Positions 52,729 through 59,160 of a stretch of DNA of 59,981 nucleotides are shown here, piece after piece. Position 1 is the first letter of the stretch. Every line of letters starts with the position of its first letter. This DNA is from Clostridia bacterium. Lineage in GTDB: Bacteria; Bacillota; Clostridia; Oscillospirales; Acutalibacteraceae. A model generated the notes under the pieces. It searched no databases. It was not told the DNA's origin and saw nothing but the letters and a program-made list of their open reading frames with translations. The stretch covers positions 1-59,981 of the forward strand of contig CAAEIG010000159.1 of NCBI GenBank assembly GCA_900755895.1. The letters run 5' to 3'. The translations under genes and the position numbers were made by a program.

Positions 52729-52950
52729 TTAATCTTTCTGGAATTTCAGCACCTCATCGTGGGGCAGCCACAGATCGATCCGCCCTGGGCCGATGGTGAT
52801 GCATTCGACCTTGGCGCCCGCATACTGGCAATTTTGGATCTTGTCAGGAGTGCCGGAGACCAGCTTCTTGCCGCTGCCGTTGTCATAAACGGCGATCATG
52901 CAGTGGGCTGCCAAATTGGCGATGGCCGAAACGCAAACGATATTTCTCAT
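52729..52950 (-). CDS. small hypothetical protein (73 aa)
   Basis: Starts MRNIVCVSAIANLAAHCMIA behind AAAGAGGAGAAATGAC. Short beta-rich protein with KVECITIGPGRIDLWLP. Its ATG overlaps the stop of the 52947 gene, so it is coupled. No known family. Confidence 0.6.
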   Translation of the reverse strand: MRNIVCVSAIANLAAHCMIAVYDNGSGKKLVSGTPDKIQNCQYAGAKVECITIGPGRIDLWLPHDEVLKFQKD

Positions 52951-53354
52951 GTCATTTCTCCTCTTTTCTTTTCGATGTACTCTCGATACTGCTTTTCCTT
53001 CAGGTAACCGCGATCAGACAAGGTCGGGTACAGACCCTGTTTCCGCAGCTCCGTGTACCACTCGCCGGGCGGATACTTCGGCCACAGGCTTTCGAATGTC
53101 CTCCAGATGCCGTCCACCTTTACCAGAGGCGTGGCCTCCAGATTGCGCAGGGGGCGCGGGTCGTCGGTGGTGGAGTATGCGTCGCAGGACAGCTTGGACA
53201 GTTTCATGTCGTCCGGAATGGTAATGCGGATCAGCCCGTGATCCGATCTGGGCCTAAGGTTGGCTGCCGCCACCAGGCGGAAGTGGGATACAGGCTCGTC
53301 CGGAAGGACGCTCCCAGCCAGGATATAGCGGTAGCGTTTTCTTTTCTCCGACAT
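52947..53354 (-). CDS. hypothetical protein (135 aa)
   Basis: Starts MSEKRKRYRYILAGSVLPDE behind GAGAGGAGAATCTACT; an upstream in-frame ATG overlaps the methylase gene and is less likely. Basic head, then a beta domain (HGLIRITIPDDMKLSKLSCD) and a basic helical tail. No known family. It starts just after the methylase stop. Confidence 0.6.
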   Translation of the reverse strand: MSEKRKRYRYILAGSVLPDEPVSHFRLVAAANLRPRSDHGLIRITIPDDMKLSKLSCDAYSTTDDPRPLRNLEATPLVKVDGIWRTFESLWPKYPPGEWYTELRKQGLYPTLSDRGYLKEKQYREYIEKKRGEMT

Positions 53355-53368
53355 AGTAGATTCTCCTC

Positions 53369-54367
53369 TCATCCGGCGCACTGCCGGATTGAATAATTTC
53401 TTGGTACGACGGCCACATCTGCATACGGATAGATGTTCCGAATGAGCGGACAGTCATCGTAGGTGATGACAATATCAGCTCCCGGCATCCCCTGATACAG
53501 CATCTGGATGATCATGGCAAGCTGCTCATGGTCATCCTCCTCGTACCAACGACGGTAAAGGCCTTTTCCTTTCGCCACATAGGGCGGGTCGATGAAACAG
53601 GTGGACTGCTCATCCCAGTAGGCACTGTTCTCCAGCAGGTCGACAGCGTCCACGCAGCTGACCTCAATTTGACTGGCCAGTGCATGAATGTGCCGGATCC
53701 GGCGCTGAAGTACATCGGCATTCCAGCGAGAGAGCAGCTGCTCTTGGGAGCCAGTCTTGCCGCCCATCGCACAGGCCTTAGTGATACCGGAATAGCCCAG
53801 ACGGTTGCACACCAGCGTGGCCCACGCCAGGTCGTCCTGAGACCAGCCCTTGGGCGAATCCAGGATCTGCTGGCAGCTCCGGAACTCAGCCCGGTTAGGC
53901 TCAGACCCTGACAGCCGCTTGAGCAGTTTCTCCGGGTGGTGGACGACCGAATCCCAAAAAGCATATACGCCCGGATCCGTGTCGTTGATCACCAGGCGCT
54001 CGGTGAGCCCTGCATCCAGCAGGGACAGGCCAACAGAGGCGCCACCTGCAAAAACCTCCACGAAGGTCTTCAGCGACTCCTTGCGGAACTGGGCTGCCAG
54101 ATAGTCGATGAGCTTGGACTTGCCGCCCGGATACCGCAGCGGCGACAGCCGCTTCTTCAGGGCCGTCTTGGGAACCGGGTCAGCCTTGCCGCCATCCTTC
54201 TGCTCCAGGATGAGCAGAATGCGGCGCAGGCGGTTCCTGGCCTCGTCGTAGTAGGTGAACCCATCGCAGTCCGGACACCAGAATCCCTCGCCGTTGTGCT
54301 CATCCAGCTCAAAGTCGTCCGGACCCCCAGATGCCCCGCACCATTGACAGGTCAATGTTTTCTCCAA
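53369..54367 (-). CDS. D12-class DNA adenine methyltransferase with zinc ribbon
   Basis: A 332-residue N6-adenine methyltransferase. Residues 1-45 are a zinc ribbon (CQWCGASG, CPDC). The Dam-type core starts with LSPLRYPGGKSKL near residue 72, then FVEVFAGGASVGLSLLDAG (SAM binding), then STCFIDPPYVAKG with the DPPY catalytic motif near residue 265. The target-recognition part lies between them. It methylates replicon DNA, probably for protection from restriction or replication timing; target sequence not predictable. No restriction gene lies beside it. Start ATG 54367 behind AAAGGAGGAGTATCTATTGG, leader dyad CCCAATTTGGAG. It leads an operon of five genes. Confidence 0.92.
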   Translation of the reverse strand: MEKTLTCQWCGASGGPDDFELDEHNGEGFWCPDCDGFTYYDEARNRLRRILLILEQKDGGKADPVPKTALKKRLSPLRYPGGKSKLIDYLAAQFRKESLKTFVEVFAGGASVGLSLLDAGLTERLVINDTDPGVYAFWDSVVHHPEKLLKRLSGSEPNRAEFRSCQQILDSPKGWSQDDLAWATLVCNRLGYSGITKACAMGGKTGSQEQLLSRWNADVLQRRIRHIHALASQIEVSCVDAVDLLENSAYWDEQSTCFIDPPYVAKGKGLYRRWYEEDDHEQLAMIIQMLYQGMPGADIVITYDDCPLIRNIYPYADVAVVPRNYSIRQCAG

Positions 54368-54430
54368 TAGATACTCCTCCTTTCAGAAAATTTCTCCTAT
54401 GTATTCGACTCCAAATTGGGAATCTAAACT

Positions 54431-54460
54431 ATTCTATGCAGGTTGAACTATTCGTATTTT
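54431..54460 (-). promoter_or_regulatory. sigma-type promoter (TGCATAGAAT) of the methylase operon
   Basis: Minus strand AAAATACGAATAG and TGCATAGAAT, then CCCAATTTGGAG and ATACATAGGAG. Confidence 0.7.
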
Positions 54461-54463
54461 GGG

Positions 54464-54502
54464 CAAAAGAAAACAGGCCTGCCGTATGGCAGACCTGTCT
54501 TT
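54464..54502 (-). terminator. terminator of the NUDIX gene
   Basis: Minus strand CAGGTCTGCC and GGCAGGCCTG are followed by TTTTCTTTT. Confidence 0.8.
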
Positions 54503-54510
54503 TGCCAGCA

Positions 54511-55080
54511 TCAGCCGTTCTGGAAACACCACATATAGGCGAGCGCCTGGGTGCGGCCGGCGAACCGGACGCATGGGTCCTTGAGCATCGCCCGCAGCTG
54601 TTCCTTGCTGAACCAGGCTGGGCTGATCTCCTCGTTGGGATTGTCGCTAGGAGCGATGGTCCCAGCCGCCTCACAGACGATGAGCGCCGTGGTCATGTCG
54701 GTTACTGGGGCACAGCTGAAGGCAAAGGGCAGGGCATCCAGGAGCTTGGTGAGCTCCAATCCTGTCTCCTCCTTCAGTTCCCGGGCAGCCGCCTGCTCCG
54801 GCGTTTCACCGGCATCGATGAATCCGGAGATGTTGTTCACCACATGACAGTTCACGCCCATCCGGAACTCGATGCCCAGGAGCATGTGCTCATGGGCCGC
54901 ATCGAAGACCAGCAGAACGATACCTGTCTGGCCCTGCCCGATGGCACCGGCTGTCAATTCCCGGTTGTTGCTGACCATTTCGTATTGTTTTTCTCCGCCG
55001 TCCCTGGTCTCGTAGGAAAACTCGTACTTGGAGAGGTACTTGCCGGGCGAGACCAGTTTGATATCTTTGAGCTTTGCCAT
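54511..55080 (-). CDS. NUDIX hydrolase (189 aa)
   Basis: Starts MAKLKDIKLVSPGKYLSKYE behind TAAGGAGGGACGAACAA. The NUDIX box is SGFIDAGETPEQAAARELKE followed by ETGLEL near residues 88-113, complete with the REXXEE core (RELKEETG). Such enzymes hydrolyse nucleoside diphosphates linked to other groups, often ADP-ribose, NADH or damaged nucleotides; substrate not predictable. It follows the 55095 gene by 14 bases in one operon. Confidence 0.88.
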   Translation of the reverse strand: MAKLKDIKLVSPGKYLSKYEFSYETRDGGEKQYEMVSNNRELTAGAIGQGQTGIVLLVFDAAHEHMLLGIEFRMGVNCHVVNNISGFIDAGETPEQAAARELKEETGLELTKLLDALPFAFSCAPVTDMTTALIVCEAAGTIAPSDNPNEEISPAWFSKEQLRAMLKDPCVRFAGRTQALAYMWCFQNG

Positions 55081-55094
55081 TTGTTCGTCCCTCC

Positions 55095-55478
55095 TTAGAA
55101 TGCCTTCGATTGCATCATGATTTCCGCCAGCGACCACCCCTCGCTCCGGCGGCGCTGGCACCAGTTTTGCGTCCGCAGCATCTGGCTCCTGGCGCGGTCG
55201 TACCGGAGCCGACGGTTATGCTCTGCCTGGAAGGCCGCTGGGGTGAATGGGAACCTTGTCTTGGGTACATAGGGCGGCAGCCGCAGGGCCGTCAGATCGC
55301 CCTTGATGACCCGGATGGAGATGTCCCGGGCCCGGCAGTCCGGAAGCCCAGACAGGCGAATGGAACTCTCGATCTCATCAATGAGCGTGTCACGCCTGCT
55401 GGTCTTGATCTCTGCATATGCCAGGTGGGGCGCGATGCCGATGAGTTGGTTGAGCTGTTCGATGTACTCCTTGCACAT
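55095..55478 (-). CDS. hypothetical protein (127 aa), paralog of 55686
   Basis: Starts MCKEYIEQLNQLIGIAPHLA behind AAAAGGAGGAATCATCTC. It shares layout and wording with the 55686 protein: a first helix, a middle with LRLPPY, then YDRARSQMLRTQNWCQRRRS and a C-terminal EGWSLAEIMM. Basic helical end suggests nucleic-acid contact. Promoter 55532-55561. Operon with the NUDIX gene. Function unknown. Confidence 0.7.
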   Translation of the reverse strand: MCKEYIEQLNQLIGIAPHLAYAEIKTSRRDTLIDEIESSIRLSGLPDCRARDISIRVIKGDLTALRLPPYVPKTRFPFTPAAFQAEHNRRLRYDRARSQMLRTQNWCQRRRSEGWSLAEIMMQSKAF

Positions 55479-55531
55479 GAGATGATTCCTCCTTTTGGTT
55501 ATACAATCTCCATGGATTGGATTTCTGTTCT

Positions 55532-55561
55532 ATCCTATGCAGATTGCGACACTCTCATTTT
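55532..55561 (-). promoter_or_regulatory. sigma-type promoter (AAAATGAG / TGCATAGGAT)
   Basis: Minus strand AAAATGAGAGTG and TGCATAGGAT. Leader CCAATCCATGGAG. Confidence 0.7.
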
Positions 55562-55576
55562 GCGGGTTGGGGTTTC

Positions 55577-55674
55577 GAGTCTTTTCTAACGAAGAAAAAT
55601 GACAGGAGGATTTCCCTTTGCCTTGAGCACTCGCCGGAGCCGGTTCCCTTCAGGAACCGATGTTGGGTCCGTGA
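55577..55674 (-). repeat. intergenic structured repeat, copy Q
   Basis: Minus strand: TCACGGACCCAACATCGG, hairpin GGTTCCTGAAGGGAACC, tail TTTCTTCGTTAGAAAAGA. It lies between the two paralogous genes. Confidence 0.85.
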
Positions 55675-55685
55675 TGGCTCCGCAC

Positions 55686-56072
55686 CTAAACGGCCCGTTC
55701 CATCATGAGGATCTCGGCCATGGACCAGCCGTCCTCCAACCGCTGCTGGCACATTTGCTGGGCGGCCAGGAGCCGCTCTTGGGCCCACTTGTAGCGGGTA
55801 CGCCGCTCCTCTTCCCTCCGCCGGGCGCCGGGAAGCAGCGGGCGGCGCGCCGGTTCCTGATAGGGCGGCAGCTGCATAGAGGAGAAGTCGCCCCTGAGGA
55901 CCTGCAGCTCCATGTTCCGGCCCAGCGCATCCAGCAGACCGGCCCGGAGGAGGCATTCCTCGATGGTATCGAACAGGGTCTCCTTGTGGGACGACCAAAT
56001 CTCCGACCGGGCCAGGGTGGGCGAACTGCGGATGGTCTCGTTTAGCTCGTTCTCATATTGCTTGCTCATCAT
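55686..56072 (-). CDS. hypothetical protein (128 aa), paralog of 55095
   Basis: Starts MMSKQYENELNETIRSSPTL behind GGGAGAGGGGC TAAT; either of two adjacent ATG codons may be used. It matches the neighbour at 55095 along its length: MQLPPY in the middle, YKWAQERLLAAQQMCQQRLE and DGWSMAEILMM at the end. A tandem duplication separated by a repeat copy. No terminator was found after it apart from the repeat. Function unknown. Confidence 0.7.
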   Translation of the reverse strand: MMSKQYENELNETIRSSPTLARSEIWSSHKETLFDTIEECLLRAGLLDALGRNMELQVLRGDFSSMQLPPYQEPARRPLLPGARRREEERRTRYKWAQERLLAAQQMCQQRLEDGWSMAEILMMERAV

Positions 56073-56110
56073 ATTAGCCCCTCTCCCTTCTATGCAGATT
56101 CGAATATCCT

Positions 56111-56140
56111 GTATTATGCAAACTGCACGGAGTTCATTCC
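56111..56140 (-). promoter_or_regulatory. sigma-type promoter (GGAATGA / TGCATAATAC)
   Basis: Minus strand GGAATGAACTCC and TGCATAATAC. A second TGCATAGAAG lies 20 bases closer to the gene. Confidence 0.6.
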
Positions 56141-56308
56141 CAGCCGCGGAAAACTGGCGGTCATTTTCACCACACAGCTTTGCTTTTACAAAGCTGTAGG
56201 AGGCTGCATCCGGGGATTCCGCCCTGCCATAGCTGCCCTCCGCGCTTCCATGCGGCTGTAAATGGTGAGCTGTCCCACCGTTGTGTACAACATTTTAGCC
56301 GGCAGGTC

Positions 56309-56405
56309 TCACGGACCAGATATGGGCTCCGGGACGGAGGCGGCCCGCGGCAAAAGATTTGGCAGGAAAGAAATCCCCGGCTGCTTCTCTCCTGTAAAAA
56401 AGACA
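56309..56405 (+). repeat. intergenic structured repeat, copy R
   Basis: TCACGGACCAGATATGGG, hairpin GGCTCCGGGACGGAGGC, tail CTTCTCTCCTGTAAAAAAGA. The dyad GTTGTGTACAAC lies just to its left (56280-56291). Confidence 0.75.
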
Positions 56406-56474
56406 TGTCTAACAAACCTTAGCTGCAACAGCGGGAGCGAATCCCCCTTGCCAGACAGCTCCTTGACCCCCGCC

Positions 56475-56504
56475 AGAATGACTTTTATGCATTTGGCATA
56501 CTAT
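56475..56504 (+). promoter_or_regulatory. sigma-type promoter (AGAATGA / GGCATACTAT) of the helicase gene
   Basis: AGAAT at 56475 and GGCATACTAT at 56495-56504 with the exact offset. Leader CCCAATCATGGAGG, then ACAAGGAGG. Confidence 0.75.
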
Positions 56505-56556
56505 TCATTCAGCACCCAATCATGGAGGCAACATGACTACAAGGAGGAAAAACTAA

Positions 56557-59103
56557 ATGAGTATTGCTGATATTCGAACCTGCCCCCGTAAGGCCTACCT
56601 GCGTACGGCTGTCGACTCTGGAGTTATCAAGGCCGGCATTCTGCGCGGCATTGTGAAGGATGTCCTTTTGAGCTCTCCCTTCTCTACTGGAGAGGCGGCG
56701 CTCCGGAAGCGCATCCGTGACGCTTTCGACACCAAGGCCGACCGTCTGCTGCCCTTTGAGGCTGAGGCAGAGCGGGAGCGCATGGAGGTCCTGCTCTGGA
56801 GATATCTGGAGTTTGAACGCCGGCAGAAGAACAAGATCCTGGCTGAGAACTTTGTGAACAAGGTCAAGGTCATGGGTGACGACCACAGCGTCTCTGCCCA
56901 CCGGCTCATTGACCGTGGCACGGCTCTGGAGTGCATCCGGTATCTCTATAAGCAGCCGGAGATGAGTTATCGTTCCCGCAAGACGCCGGTGGAGAAGAAC
57001 CCGGACCTGCTGGCTCTGCAGAAGACTGGCGAGGCAGAGGCGGCCAAGCTGGGCATCACCGGTAAGCATGTGTTCGGCAGCTTCTACTACCTGAAGTCGT
57101 CCCTGGACACTTCCCGCAGCTTGGAGTCGACCTTTGAGAGCCGACTTGGCTCCAACATTATCAACCACCACTTCACCCCTGGTGAGGAGGCTGCGTTGGC
57201 GAAAGAACTGTCCGGTCAGAAACCGGATGTGGCCCTCTGCACTGACGATGAGCGTGAGTGCTATGATTGCATCTACAAGGATCTCTGCCACACGGAGTTT
57301 GTCAAGCGCAGCCTGGAGGAAAAGCCCACTGTGGAGGAAAAACCGCTGGACAGCATCCACATGACGCCCAGCCAGCGCCGGTTCGTGGAGTTTGAATCAG
57401 GAGAATGCCGGGTCAACGCAGTTGCTGGTTCCGGCAAGACGACCATCGTCACCCTGCGCACCCTGCGCCTCATTGAGGAGGGGTGCAAGCCTGAGCAGAT
57501 CCTGATGATCACCTTCACTGACAAGGCGTGTGGGGAGATGAAGTCCCGCCTGCACCGCTACGCATGCGGCAGCACCCTGAAAGATCTGAACATTGAGACC
57601 GATAAGATCGTCGTTCGGACTTTCAACAGCTTCGGGCAGGAGCTCCTGGATACCCACTATGCCAAGCTGGGGTTCACGGAGGCGCCGCAGCTGGTGGATG
57701 AAATCCTGAAGAAGGATATCATTGTAAATTTGCTGGATTCCCACCGCACACTGCCCATCGACTATCGCAACCCCTTCCTGGACCTGCCAAATGCCTGCGG
57801 CGCTGTCGTCCAGATCGGTCGTATCATCGATTCCCTGAAGGCCAACCATGTGGAAACGGTCGATCAGGTGGAGAAGATGGTGACCATGGATATGAAGCCG
57901 CGAGCCAAGGAACTGCTGGCTATTTATGAGGCGTATAACGCCAAGTTGGTAGAGCTGAATAAGATTGACTATGAGGATCAGCTGCGGCTCATCCTCAAGC
58001 TAAAGGCGTTCGGAGTGTTCGAGGATCTCCCCTACCGCCACATTGTAGTGGATGAGTTCCAGGACAGCAATGGCAACCAGATCTCTCTTATCCTGGAGAT
58101 GGCCAAGGCCGCCAAGGAGCTGGAGAGCATCGTGGTGGTCGGCGATGAGCTGCAGGCCATCTATGGGTTCCGCGATGCCACGCCCGAGAACCTGATCAAG
58201 TTCAGCGACTATTTCCCTGGCATGGTAGACATCCCACTGGAAGATAACTTCCGGAGCCAGTCGCCCATCATCGAGATGGCCAACCGCATCCTCAGCCGCG
58301 AGGCCCGGATCGCCAAGGTCATCAAGGCCCACCGCAAGGAGGAGGGTATCGCCCCTGTACTCATGGACATCGAGAAAGCAGACGCCGAGCGGGAGCTGTA
58401 TGTGAAGCAGACCAAGAAACTGCTTCGGGACGGCGTAAAGCCGCGTGACATCGCAGTTCTCTGCCGTACCAAGTCTGAGCTGATCGCAGTCCAGAAGGAA
58501 ATGGAGGATGCCGGTATTCCCACCATCCTCCGGGTCCCGGAGGTCATCGGGGACGCCCCCTATGTGAAGGCCATCATTGGGCTGGCTTCCTTCCTGCTCA
58601 ACCACGAGGATACGCTGAGCCTAGCATTGTACCGCAAGAGCTTGGGAGGCGATCCATTCGATGCGGATGCCCTGAAGAAGGACGCTGAGGAGCTGGGTAA
58701 GAAGTACGATGAACTTGGCAGCGAAGCAGAGCGGATTGCCCTGTTTACGGGGATGATCCAGGATGCCTGCGAGGATTACATTGCCAAGGCATTCGCCGAG
58801 GATATCATGACCAAGGGTTTCCACACGGCTGGTGAGATTTTCCGGTACTGTGTGAAGTACAAGGAGTACAAGATCAAGGAGACTAAGTCTACCGCCCATG
58901 AGGATGCGGATGCCGTCAACCTGATCACTGTCCATTCCGCCAAGGGTCTTGAGTGGCCTGTCGTCCTCCTGTCCCTCAAGAAGTTCAAGCCTGCCAATGA
59001 GGAGGAGCACCGCCTTCTCTATGTGGCAGTGACCAGGGCCAAGGAAAAACTGTTGATTACCTATAATAAGAAGCAGCAGACCCTGGTTGCCCTGGTATCC
59101 TGA
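56557..59103 (+). CDS. UvrD/PcrA-type helicase with N-terminal Fe-S nuclease-like domain
   Basis: An 848-residue protein. Residues 1-270 look like a Cas4/AddB-type domain: a first Cys in TCPRKAYLRT (residue 8) and three in ECYDCIYKDLCH near 234-243 could hold an iron-sulfur cluster. Possible PD-(D/E)xK residues lie in SAHRLIDRGTALECIRY, but the pattern is degenerate. From residue 275 it is a full superfamily-1A helicase: MTPSQRRFV, Walker A AVAGSGKTT (about 288-296), VVDEFQDSNGNQ (Walker B near 497), VDIPLEDNFRSQ and a C-terminal LLYVAVTRAKEKL. It is a 3'-5' DNA translocase; the N-terminal fusion suggests end processing as in AddAB. Start ATG behind ACAAGGAGGAAAAACTAA. Confidence 0.9.
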   Translation: MSIADIRTCPRKAYLRTAVDSGVIKAGILRGIVKDVLLSSPFSTGEAALRKRIRDAFDTKADRLLPFEAEAERERMEVLLWRYLEFERRQKNKILAENFVNKVKVMGDDHSVSAHRLIDRGTALECIRYLYKQPEMSYRSRKTPVEKNPDLLALQKTGEAEAAKLGITGKHVFGSFYYLKSSLDTSRSLESTFESRLGSNIINHHFTPGEEAALAKELSGQKPDVALCTDDERECYDCIYKDLCHTEFVKRSLEEKPTVEEKPLDSIHMTPSQRRFVEFESGECRVNAVAGSGKTTIVTLRTLRLIEEGCKPEQILMITFTDKACGEMKSRLHRYACGSTLKDLNIETDKIVVRTFNSFGQELLDTHYAKLGFTEAPQLVDEILKKDIIVNLLDSHRTLPIDYRNPFLDLPNACGAVVQIGRIIDSLKANHVETVDQVEKMVTMDMKPRAKELLAIYEAYNAKLVELNKIDYEDQLRLILKLKAFGVFEDLPYRHIVVDEFQDSNGNQISLILEMAKAAKELESIVVVGDELQAIYGFRDATPENLIKFSDYFPGMVDIPLEDNFRSQSPIIEMANRILSREARIAKVIKAHRKEEGIAPVLMDIEKADAERELYVKQTKKLLRDGVKPRDIAVLCRTKSELIAVQKEMEDAGIPTILRVPEVIGDAPYVKAIIGLASFLLNHEDTLSLALYRKSLGGDPFDADALKKDAEELGKKYDELGSEAERIALFTGMIQDACEDYIAKAFAEDIMTKGFHTAGEIFRYCVKYKEYKIKETKSTAHEDADAVNLITVHSAKGLEWPVVLLSLKKFKPANEEEHRLLYVAVTRAKEKLLITYNKKQQTLVALVS

Positions 59104-59111
59104 ACAGACAA

Positions 59112-59144
59112 AGAAAGCCCCCGTCCATCGGACGGGGGCTTTTG
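59112..59144. terminator. bidirectional terminator
   Basis: AAAGCCCCCGTCC and GGACGGGGGCTTT with T-runs on both strands, between the convergent helicase gene and the gene ending at 59161. Confidence 0.9.
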
Positions 59145-59160
59145 TTATGGGGTAGATGTG

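Noticed and set aside
53369..54367. Restriction-modification system
   Set aside because: Only the adenine methylase is present. No neighbour has convincing restriction-nuclease features, so it is called an orphan methylase.
771..56405. Repeats as integron attC sites
   Set aside because: No core GTTRRRY-like ends paired around each gene and no integrase gene in the window. Copies occur in both orientations.
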